17,305 nucleotides of DNA from CAZMGG01 sp964565715 (lineage in GTDB: Bacteria; Planctomycetota; UBA1135; UBA2386): contig CAZMGG010000120.1 of assembly GCA_964565715.1 (NCBI GenBank), forward strand, positions 1 to 17,305, written 5' to 3'. The notes under the pieces are model-generated. The model did not search any database and was not told the origin of the DNA. It saw only the letters and a list, made by a program, of their open reading frames with translations. Numbering within the stretch: position 1 is the first letter of the stretch; every line of letters starts with the position of its first letter. This document shows, one piece after another, positions 6,700 through 14,475 of the stretch. The translations under genes were made by a program, and so were the position numbers.

Positions 6700-8907
6700 A
6701 TGCGCCACTTCCGCCTCGCCCGCCCGCACGTCCTCGCCGCAGCCCTCGCCGCAGCAGCCACCACCACCGCCGCCCAGGACCATGTCCTGCCGCCGGACAC
6801 CCAGATCGCGTGGATCGTCGTCGACAACCTGCCCGCCCTGCAGCGGCGCCTGCCCGAGACCGCGCTGGGCCGCCTGCTGGCCACGCCCGACATGCAGACC
6901 GCGGTGCGGGAGATGCAGGCGCACTGGAACAAGGTCCGCGCGCCGATCGAGGACCTGCGCGCCATGGCGCGGCGCTATGGCGTGCTCAACCCCGACGAGG
7001 TGGCCTGGCACGAGCTGACGACCACCGACCCCGCCGACATCCAGGGCTTCGGCGCCTGGGCCTGGCTCGCCGGCGGGGGCGACTTCCCGACCGGCTGCAC
7101 CCTGATCGCACTGGAGCCCACGCCGAAGGCGCAGGGCCGCACGGCGCATCGGCTGCACCAGGCCGTGCAGGACCTGCGTCGCAGCAGGAACTTCACCGCC
7201 ATCCCGGGCGAACGCATCGGCAGCTATCCGGCCGAGGTCTTCCAGCCGCCGCTGCAGGGCGAGGAGCCGTGGTGGCAGTCGCAGCAGATCCAGGAGACCG
7301 GCTGGTTCCTGACGCTGCCGGGCCAGATCTGCTTCGGCACCGGCGACCGGGAAGGCCTGCGCATCGGCCCGCCGCCGGTGTCGGGCAAGGACGGCGCAGT
7401 GCGGGCCGGCGTCGGCTTCGGCCAGTACATCGCGCAGTTCCGCCAGTTCGGCATGGCGGCCAATGCGCCGTTCGCCGCCATGGGCATCGACGATGTCGGC
7501 GACCTCGCCGTGTCGCTGCGGTTCCACGAGGGCGACGTGCAGCTCGACGCGCGCCTCACGCTCGGGTCGCCGCCGCACGGCCTGCTCGGGGCGCTGGCGC
7601 AGCCGGCGCGACCGCTGCTGCGGCAGCCCGTGCCCGACGGCGCGCTGCTGCAGCTGCGCTGCCACGCCGACGTGAAGGGCCTCGCCGACTCGGTGCTGGA
7701 GATCGCGCGGGCGAGCGATGTGCCGGTGGGCGAGACCGGCGAGATCGTGCAGGAAGTGCAGAAGGCGCTCGGCGGCAGCCTGGCCGTGGCGGTGGGCGAG
7801 CCGATGGCCGGCGGCCTGATCCCGCGGCTGTGGTGCAGCCTGGGCATCGCCGACCAGCCGGCGCTGCAGGGCCTGCTGGCGCGCCTGCCGAGGCTCGAGG
7901 ACGGCATCGAGGTGCTGCCGCGCAAGATCGGCGCGCAGGAGATCCAGGTCCTGAAGGTGCCGGGCATGCCGGCCGGCCTGCAGCCATGCTGGTGCGTGCG
8001 GGACGACGTGCTCCACCTCGCCGAGTCGGTGCAGAGCCTGCGCCAGCTGCTGCGGGCGCTCGACGCCGATGGCGCACCCGAGGCGATGGACATCGGCTCG
8101 GCGCCGCCGCCGGGCGGCGAGGGCACCGAGCTGGCCTTCGAACTGCGCCATGACGGCGGACTGATCCTGCAGAACGCGCGGCAGACGTGGCTGCCGGCGC
8201 TGCGTCTGTTGGCGGGGGCGATGGCGCCGAACTTCGGCGACACCGGGGGCCAGCAGAGGGCGCCCGACCCGCTGCTCGACTACGCGTTGCTGCCGGACGC
8301 GGCGTTGCTGCGCGAGCACCTGGGCCGTGGCCGCGCCGTGCTGCGACGGGTGGGCAACGACCTCGTCTACAGTTCGCGGTCACGGGTCTGCGATCCGCTG
8401 CTGCTGGCGGGCGGGCTGGCGGCGTTCGAGGGTTTCCAGGCCCAGCAGAACTCGATGCAGCGCTACGAACTGCAGCAGGTCCGGCAGGCGATCGGCAAGG
8501 CGCAGCTCACCGAGGTGGGCGCCGCCGTGAAACGCTGGCAGCAGACCCACGACGGGGCGCTGCCGGCGAGCCTCGGCGACCTGCTGGCCGCGGGCCTGCT
8601 GAAGGACCCGACGGTGCTGCTGCTGCCCGGCGAGCCCGCGCCGGATCCGATCGTCTGGCGCGACGGGCAGGGCACCGAGCAGCGCGCCAGGACCTCGTAT
8701 CTCTACCGGCCGAAGGGGCTGGTGCGGGAGATCCACGACCGGAGCGGCAGCACGCGGTCGGTGAAGGTGATCGTGCTCGACTGGCAGGCCTCCGACTTCG
8801 GGCGGGTGATCCTCGACCACGAGGGGGTCGCCGAGGTGGCCTGGGGCGAGATCGCCAGCGAGGAGATCGGCAAGGCGGGCGAGAAGGACACGCCGGACAA
8901 GAAGTGA
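6700..8907 (+). CDS. Secreted protein of unknown function (paralogue B)
   Basis: The product is 735 aa. Start ATG 6700 with GGAG 5 nt upstream; the signal peptide has an Ala/Thr-rich core ending TTTAA|QDH. Blocks shared with paralogues A and C: GGLIPRLWCSLGIADQPAL near residue 370, LHLAESVQSLRQLLRA near 437, and GNDLVYSSRSRVCDPLL near 550. The last ~140 residues form a domain shared with paralogue C: IGKAQLTEVGAAVKRWQQTH, LPASLGDLLAAGLLKDPTVL, LLPGEP and a beta-rich end (TSYLYRPKGL, VKVIVLDWQ). A helix, then 'LP.sL.dL...GLL.DP..LL.PG' recalls the C-terminal part of pseudopilin-like proteins. No catalytic residues are evident. It is the first gene of the run B-protease-C-carboxypeptidase. Its role is not known; location should be periplasm or surface. 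Confidence 0.88.
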   Translation: MRHFRLARPHVLAAALAAAATTTAAQDHVLPPDTQIAWIVVDNLPALQRRLPETALGRLLATPDMQTAVREMQAHWNKVRAPIEDLRAMARRYGVLNPDEVAWHELTTTDPADIQGFGAWAWLAGGGDFPTGCTLIALEPTPKAQGRTAHRLHQAVQDLRRSRNFTAIPGERIGSYPAEVFQPPLQGEEPWWQSQQIQETGWFLTLPGQICFGTGDREGLRIGPPPVSGKDGAVRAGVGFGQYIAQFRQFGMAANAPFAAMGIDDVGDLAVSLRFHEGDVQLDARLTLGSPPHGLLGALAQPARPLLRQPVPDGALLQLRCHADVKGLADSVLEIARASDVPVGETGEIVQEVQKALGGSLAVAVGEPMAGGLIPRLWCSLGIADQPALQGLLARLPRLEDGIEVLPRKIGAQEIQVLKVPGMPAGLQPCWCVRDDVLHLAESVQSLRQLLRALDADGAPEAMDIGSAPPPGGEGTELAFELRHDGGLILQNARQTWLPALRLLAGAMAPNFGDTGGQQRAPDPLLDYALLPDAALLREHLGRGRAVLRRVGNDLVYSSRSRVCDPLLLAGGLAAFEGFQAQQNSMQRYELQQVRQAIGKAQLTEVGAAVKRWQQTHDGALPASLGDLLAAGLLKDPTVLLLPGEPAPDPIVWRDGQGTEQRARTSYLYRPKGLVREIHDRSGSTRSVKVIVLDWQASDFGRVILDHEGVAEVAWGEIASEEIGKAGEKDTPDKK

Positions 8908-8970
8908 AGCCCCGGCGACGGGATCGGGCCGGGAGAGGCCACGAAAGGGCCACCCGGGCGGCCGGTTCGC

Positions 8971-8976
8971 TATGCT
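8971..8976 (+). promoter_or_regulatory. -10-like hexamer before the S41 protease
   Basis: TATGCT lies 34 nt before ATG 9011, in the 103-bp spacer after paralogue B. It is identical to the hexamer before paralogue B. No good -35 element is visible; read-through from paralogue B is also possible. Confidence 0.25.
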
Positions 8977-9010
8977 GGCCCGCCCTTCCGTGCCGATCAC
9001 CCTTGCAGAC

Positions 9011-12000
9011 ATGACCCGATCCGCCCTGCTGCGCCCCCTCGCCGTCGCCCTTCTCACCACCCTGACCGCGGCCCTGCCGGCGCAGACGTTCCCCTTCCCG
9101 ATCCCCGGGATCGAGCGGCGCGCCACGGCGACGGCGAAGGACCGGGAGAAGGCCGAAGCCGACAAGGAGCAGATCCAGGCCTGGGTCGGTGACCTGGGCC
9201 ACGACCACCGCCTGCGGGTGGAGAGCGCGGTGCGCGGCCTGATCGGGGCGGGCGAGGCCGGCGCCGAGGCGGTCCGGCGGTTGTGCGAGCATGCCGATCC
9301 GGTGCTGGCCCTGCGCGCGCGGCAGGTGTTCGGCGCGGTGCACGGCGCCTCGCCGGAGGTGCACCAGGAGGTGCAGCGGGCGATCGCCCGGGCCGCGGCC
9401 GAGCCATGGAGCACCGCGCCCATTGCCGACGGGCTGCGTCTGCTCGGGCCTTCCGCCAGCACCGCGGCCATCCGCCTGCTGAAGAAGGACAAGGCCGCGC
9501 CGGCCCTGCTGGCGGAGCTGACCGTGCGCGAGGCCCTGGACGCGTTGCACGAGGGCAGCGACCGCAACGACAAGCACCGCTCGGCCGTGCTCGAACTGGC
9601 GGGAGCGGCCACCGACCCGCTCTGGCGCGCCGCCCGCGACGGCAAGCTGGACGCCGGCCGGCGCCTGCACGCGCTGTGGCTCTACGGCGTGGTCGGCCCC
9701 GCCGACCGGGCGACGACGCTGGCCGATCTGGTGGGCGACCGCGACGCGGCGGTGCGCACCGAGGCGCGCAGCCTGCTCTGCGACGCGCTGCGGCCCGCCG
9801 ACTTCGGCGCGGTGGCGGAGAAGTCCCAGCACTGGCCGCAGAGCGAACGCCTGCAGGTGGCGCGCACCGCCGCAAGGGCGCTGCCGCAGAAGGACCTGCT
9901 GGTGGCGCTGGGCGAGCATGCCGAGGCCGCCGCTGTGCTGGCGGCGCTGGCGCTGGGCAGCGAGCGCAGCGAGGCGGCCCGCACCGCGTTGATCGAGCGC
10001 CTGGACCAGGAACCGCCGGCAGTGGTCGGCGAGGCGGTGGCCAGCGCGCTGGGCGAGTTCAGCGACCCGAAGGCCCACGAGGCCCTGGTCCGCGCCTACG
10101 CCAAGGCCACGGCGACCAGCGTGCGGGCCGCCGCCGTCGCCGCCCTGCGGCCCCGCACGGCCGAACGGTCGGTGCGCACGGCGCTGTGCGCGGCGCTGTT
10201 CGACCAGGACGCCGGCGTGCGCCTGCTGGCCGCCGAGGCGCTCGGCAGCAGCCAGGACAAGGCCACCACGCCGGCCCTGATCCTCGCCGCCGAGCAGGAC
10301 AAGAGCGACGCGCTGCGGGCCCACATCGAGGCCACCCTGCGGCGGCTGCTGCCCGAGCAGACCGCCGACCTCGGCAGCAGCCAGTCGTGGCGGCGCTGGC
10401 TCGACCGCCAGGAGCGCGACCTGCACAAGGAGGCGCTGCCCTGGTTCCGCGCCTCCCGCGAGGCGGCCACCGTGGTGGAACTGGTGCGCGATCGCATCGC
10501 CCGCGAGTTCTTCCACTTCGGCAAGCACGACCTCGTCGACCCGAAGAAGCTCGACAAGGTGGCCCGCGAGGCCATGCAGAAGGCGCTGGGCGACCTGCAG
10601 GCCACCGGCGAGGAGAAGCTGCTGCTGGAACGCCTCCTGCAGCACGCGCCGCAGGACAAGCCCGAGGACCTCCTGCGGGCGCTCGGCGCGGTGCCGTTCT
10701 CGACCGCGGTGGCGGACCTGGTGCGGCTGTGCAACGCCTCTGCCAACGCCATGGTCGAGCACCTGGGCGATCCCTACTCGCGCCTGGCGGCCAGCAACGA
10801 CGCCGAGGGCAAGCCGCGGCCCGAATGGCTGCCGGGCATCCTCGAGGACGACACCAACAACGGCTTCATGGTGAAGAAGGACGGCGACCGCTTCCTGGTC
10901 GACTTCGTCATGTATGACTCGCCGGCCTTCTGGGCCGGCATCCAGCGCGGCGACCAGATGCTCAAGATCGGCGACACCTTCGTGCAGGACGTGCCGCAGA
11001 AGGACCTGCGCAAGAAGCTGCAGGAGAAGGCGACGTTCTCGATCCTGCGCGAGGGCTGGACCCGGCCCTACGACTTCGCGCTCGAGCCGGACCAGTCGCA
11101 GCACCGCCGCATGGTGACCAAGGCGATGCTGCCCGGCGGCATCGGCTACGTGCGGCTGAAGATGTTCGAGGCCGGCTGCTCGTCGAAGATCGAGCAGGCC
11201 ATCGCCGAGCTGGAGAAGCAGGACCTGAAGGCGCTGATCCTGGACCTGCGCAACAACCCGGGCGGCACGGTGATCGACGCCACCGCCATCTGCGACCTGT
11301 TCCTGCCCGAGGGCAAGGTGATCACGGTCAACGAGACGCGGGTGTGGACCGGCCCGGATCCCAAGGACAAGGACCTCGACAAGACCGACAAGCAGACCGT
11401 CAAGTCGACCCGCAAGGGCAAGGATCGCACCTATCCGGTGGCGGTGCTGATCAACGAATGCAGCGCCAGCGCCAGCGAGATGACGTCGGGCAGCCTGCAG
11501 GGCAATGGCCGCGCCGTGGTCGTCGGCCAGACCAGCTTCGGCAAGGGCATCGGCCAGAGCGGCGCCGGCATCCCGGGCTTCTCCAGCGAGACCGGGCTCG
11601 GCCGCACCCAGTCCCAGTACGTGCTGTCGCTGACCATGATGCGCTACTACGTGCCGCCCGACGACCGCAGCATCCACGGCACCGGCGTGCCGCCGGACAT
11701 CGCGGTGCGCGAGCGCAACCTCAAGGGCAGCGCCTTCGACAAGCTGATGCGCGCCGCCGAGCACCCGGCACTCCGCGAGTACGTCGAGAAGCTGCGCAAC
11801 GAACACGCCGACCTGTGCCTGGAGCTGTGCCGCTTCGACGGCGGCGACCTGCGCTACCCCGACTTCGACGCCCTGCACAAGAAGCTGAGCCGCCACGTCG
11901 ACGCCGACGAGCTGCGCCGGCTGCTGCGCGAACGCCTGCGCCTCGACATCCTGCGCAACGCCGACGAGGAGCGCTTCGCGGCGTTGCAGTGCGACGTGCA

Positions 12001-12091
12001 GGACGACCGCACCCTGCGGGCGGCGATCCGCGAGCTGTGCCAGCGCGCCACCGTCGACCCGAGCAAGATCCCCGAGTACGACGGCCTGTAG
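9011..12091 (+). CDS. Exported HEAT-repeat / PDZ / S41 serine protease (carboxy-terminal processing type)
   Basis: The product is 1026 aa, about twice the length of ordinary CtpA/Prc. Start ATG 9011 gives signal peptide TRSALLRPLAVALLTTLTAALPA|QTF; an ATG 39 bp upstream would only add an unlikely leader. Domain order: HEAT-like helical repeats at about 55-460 (units such as GDRDAAVRTEARSLLCDAL and FDQDAGVRLLAAEALGS), a linker, PDZ at about 615-700 (MYDSPAFWAGIQRGDQMLKI), and the S41 core at about 705-890 with ALILDLRNNPGGTVIDA near 742. The catalytic pair is Ser820 in CSASASEMTSG and Lys845 in TSFGKG, 25 residues apart as in E. coli Prc. A helical tail of about 130 residues follows. The S41 family cleaves proteins near C-termini in the periplasm; the HEAT array probably recruits substrate or partners. 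Paralogues B and C flank it, suggesting a functional link. Confidence 0.95.
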   Translation: MTRSALLRPLAVALLTTLTAALPAQTFPFPIPGIERRATATAKDREKAEADKEQIQAWVGDLGHDHRLRVESAVRGLIGAGEAGAEAVRRLCEHADPVLALRARQVFGAVHGASPEVHQEVQRAIARAAAEPWSTAPIADGLRLLGPSASTAAIRLLKKDKAAPALLAELTVREALDALHEGSDRNDKHRSAVLELAGAATDPLWRAARDGKLDAGRRLHALWLYGVVGPADRATTLADLVGDRDAAVRTEARSLLCDALRPADFGAVAEKSQHWPQSERLQVARTAARALPQKDLLVALGEHAEAAAVLAALALGSERSEAARTALIERLDQEPPAVVGEAVASALGEFSDPKAHEALVRAYAKATATSVRAAAVAALRPRTAERSVRTALCAALFDQDAGVRLLAAEALGSSQDKATTPALILAAEQDKSDALRAHIEATLRRLLPEQTADLGSSQSWRRWLDRQERDLHKEALPWFRASREAATVVELVRDRIAREFFHFGKHDLVDPKKLDKVAREAMQKALGDLQATGEEKLLLERLLQHAPQDKPEDLLRALGAVPFSTAVADLVRLCNASANAMVEHLGDPYSRLAASNDAEGKPRPEWLPGILEDDTNNGFMVKKDGDRFLVDFVMYDSPAFWAGIQRGDQMLKIGDTFVQDVPQKDLRKKLQEKATFSILREGWTRPYDFALEPDQSQHRRMVTKAMLPGGIGYVRLKMFEAGCSSKIEQAIAELEKQDLKALILDLRNNPGGTVIDATAICDLFLPEGKVITVNETRVWTGPDPKDKDLDKTDKQTVKSTRKGKDRTYPVAVLINECSASASEMTSGSLQGNGRAVVVGQTSFGKGIGQSGAGIPGFSSETGLGRTQSQYVLSLTMMRYYVPPDDRSIHGTGVPPDIAVRERNLKGSAFDKLMRAAEHPALREYVEKLRNEHADLCLELCRFDGGDLRYPDFDALHKKLSRHVDADELRRLLRERLRLDILRNADEERFAALQCDVQDDRTLRAAIRELCQRATVDPSKIPEYDGL

Positions 12092-12153
12092 GCCCGTCCT
12101 CGCCCATCCCCCACCCGCCGCGCCGCCCCACCGGCGCCGTTCCCCATTCCCCG

Positions 12154-14424
12154 ATGAAGACGTCCTCCCTCCCCATCCTCGGCGCGCTCGCCGCGTCGCT
12201 CGCCCTCGGCCTGCCGGCCCAGGAGTTCCAGCCCGCCCCCGGCGCCCTGCTCACCGCCCGTTCCAGCGACGTGCAGGTGCTGTGGCAGGCCTTCGCCCAG
12301 TCGCGCTTCGGCCAACTGCTGGAGACGCCGGCCATCAAGCCGGCGGTCGACAAGGGCAAGGCCAACTACGAGAAGCGCGACCAGGTGCTGGTGTCGCTCC
12401 TGGAGCTGGCCCAGCAGCTCGGCGCCTCGGACCTCTCCGACAAACTGCTGTTCCGCACCCGCGCGCTGCAGGACGGCGAGGTCCGCGACCTGCGCTTCTG
12501 GCTGTATCCGCCGGCCGACGACGCCGAGAACGACGACCCGACGTTCCTGATGTCGCTGCGCTGCGGCGACAAGGAGTCGAAGATCCTGGCCGAGGTCTGG
12601 GAGCAGGCCACCGAGGACCTGCTGAAGGAGGAGAACGGCTACCGTCGCGCCGACGACGGCCCCGACCTCGGCGGCAGCAAGGCCGCCATCGTGCGGCTCA
12701 CCGACGACCACTACGGCCCCGAGGCGGTCTGGCACTGGCACAAGGACGGCCTGCACGTGCTCGGCATCGGCGACCCGGCCCACGCCGGCAAGGTCGGCGC
12801 CGAGGCCCCGGCCCGCACCGCCGGCGACGTGCTGCTGGCCGGCGACCGGCCCGCCATCACCGCCACCCTCGACATGAAGCAGGTGGTGGCGCTGCTGCAG
12901 CGGCAGATGCGCGAGAACGGCGAGGAGTCCGACATCGCCCGTTCGGTGAAGATCGACCAGGCGGTCGGCATCGCCGACGTGGCGTCGTTCACGCTGGCGA
13001 TCACCGTCGACGACGGCCGCTTCCGCGAGAGCCTGCACATCGAGACGCCGCGACCGGCCAAGGGCTTCTTCGGCGCGTTCCTCGACGCAGAGGCGCCGAT
13101 GCCGCCGCACCCGCAGGTGGAGGCCGGCATGCTGCAGGTCGGCATGGCCGTCGACCTGGAGCGCTTCGCCGAGACCATGGCCGCGTTCCGCACCGCGTCG
13201 GCGCGGGATGGCGAGCCCGAGGCGGCCACCGAGGCCGAGAAGCTCTTGCCGGACCTGCACCAGGCGCTGACCGGCGGCGTGTCCCTGCAGATCTCGGCGC
13301 CGTCGCGGGGCAGCATGGTGCCGCGCATGTCGGTGGCGCTGGGCATCAAGGACCAGGCGGCCCTGGACGCGCTGCTGGAGCGGGCCCGCAAGGAGATCAC
13401 CGGCGTGACCTTCGACGACCGCGAGACCGACGGCACGAAGTGGACCAGCATCAAGATCCCCAACAGCCCGAGTGCCCTGGTGCCGACCTTCGCGGTGGTC
13501 GACTCGGTCCTGCTGCTGACCGAGTCGCCGGCCACCCTGCGGGCCATGCTGAAGGCACGCACCGCCGAGGGCGCCAGGACGGCGATGGCCACCGACGGCG
13601 CGCCGGCTCCCACCGCCATGGGCCAGCACCTGCCGTCCCTGGACCTGCGCTACGACCTCGGCACCATCTGGCGCACCCTGCACGAGCGCTACCTGCCGCT
13701 CGTCCAGCTCGGCATCGGCCAGGCGCTCGGCGGTGGCGAGCCGATCCTCGACGCCGGCGACATGCCGACCATCGACGACGTGGTGCCGCACCTCGGCCTC
13801 GGCCGCGGCGGCGTCGCCGCGGTCGAGAACGGCTACGTCCTGTCGGCGGCCAGCGACCTCGGCGATCCGTTCGTCGCCGCCACGGTCGCGATCTACGTGC
13901 CGCTGATCCCCGCGATCATGGGCATGAGCCTCGACACCGCCACCCATGACGCCCAGGGCCGCATCGGCAAGGCGCGCCTGGAGAAGGTGCACAAGGCGCT
14001 GATGACCTGGCGGGCCGGCTTCGGCGGCGGCAAGGGCCTGCCGCGGGAGCTCGGCGAGCTGTTCGCCCGCGGCCTGCTCGACGATCCCGATGCGCTGCTG
14101 ATCCCCGGCGACGAGAACCCGGGCAGCATCGAGTACGAGGATGCCGACGGCGAGATCGTCAAGGTCAAGTCGTCGTTCCGCTACGTGCCCGACGGCAAGC
14201 TGAAGACCACCCGCGATCTGCTGCGGCAGCACATGGACTGGTCGGCGGGCATGCCGTTCACGTTCCACTTCGACCACGACGGCGAGGAGAAGAAGGACGA
14301 GGTGACCGTCGTGCTCTACGAGCCGAAGGAGCACCGCCGGAAGCAGCGCCTGATCCTGCTGGACGACGGCAAGATCCACGTGATCACCGAGGACGGCGCC
14401 GGCGAGGTCCTCGGCGGCCGTTAG
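12154..14424 (+). CDS. Secreted protein of unknown function (paralogue C)
   Basis: The product is 756 aa. Start ATG 12154 has no Shine-Dalgarno; the 62 nt before it are pyrimidine-rich. Signal peptide KTSSLPILGALAASLALGLPA|QEF. Shared blocks with A and B: GSMVPRMSVALGIKDQAAL near residue 385, LLLTESPATLRAMLKA near 452, and LDLRYDLGTIWRTLHERYL near 497 (aligns with FQFDLGTSYTALRRTFGTLL in A). The C-terminal domain (about 600-756) matches that of B: IGKARLEKVHKALMTWRAGF, LPRELGELFARGLLDDPDAL, LIPGDENPG and a strand-rich end. The middle is strongly charged (QRQMRENGEESDIARSV). No enzyme motif is seen. It lies 62 bp after the S41 protease and 51 bp before the M14 peptidase, so it is probably co-transcribed with one or both. 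Confidence 0.88.
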   Translation: MKTSSLPILGALAASLALGLPAQEFQPAPGALLTARSSDVQVLWQAFAQSRFGQLLETPAIKPAVDKGKANYEKRDQVLVSLLELAQQLGASDLSDKLLFRTRALQDGEVRDLRFWLYPPADDAENDDPTFLMSLRCGDKESKILAEVWEQATEDLLKEENGYRRADDGPDLGGSKAAIVRLTDDHYGPEAVWHWHKDGLHVLGIGDPAHAGKVGAEAPARTAGDVLLAGDRPAITATLDMKQVVALLQRQMRENGEESDIARSVKIDQAVGIADVASFTLAITVDDGRFRESLHIETPRPAKGFFGAFLDAEAPMPPHPQVEAGMLQVGMAVDLERFAETMAAFRTASARDGEPEAATEAEKLLPDLHQALTGGVSLQISAPSRGSMVPRMSVALGIKDQAALDALLERARKEITGVTFDDRETDGTKWTSIKIPNSPSALVPTFAVVDSVLLLTESPATLRAMLKARTAEGARTAMATDGAPAPTAMGQHLPSLDLRYDLGTIWRTLHERYLPLVQLGIGQALGGGEPILDAGDMPTIDDVVPHLGLGRGGVAAVENGYVLSAASDLGDPFVAATVAIYVPLIPAIMGMSLDTATHDAQGRIGKARLEKVHKALMTWRAGFGGGKGLPRELGELFARGLLDDPDALLIPGDENPGSIEYEDADGEIVKVKSSFRYVPDGKLKTTRDLLRQHMDWSAGMPFTFHFDHDGEEKKDEVTVVLYEPKEHRRKQRLILLDDGKIHVITEDGAGEVLGGR

Positions 14425-14430
14425 GCCGCC
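14413..14430. other. Stem-loop with the paralogue C stop codon in its loop
   Basis: GGCGGCC (14413-14419), loop GTTA, GGCCGCC (14424-14430): a perfect 7-bp stem. The TAG stop (14422-14424) spans the loop and first base of the right arm. Similar but weaker structures surround the stops at 12091 and 8907. Confidence 0.4.
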
Positions 14431-14475
14431 AGTCCGCGGGCTCTCCGCCGGCGGCGCCGGCGCGTATGTTCCGCC

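Noticed and set aside
5665..8319. An 884-codon minus-strand open frame opposite paralogue B that runs through the PfpI-like gene
   Set aside because: It covers paralogue B antisense and the PfpI-like gene in the wrong frame; the product is repetitive and Arg/Gln-rich.
8507..11896. An 1129-codon minus-strand open frame opposite the S41 protease
   Set aside because: It is a shadow of the HEAT-PDZ-S41 gene: composition bias only, no domain, and it crosses the paralogue B/protease boundary.
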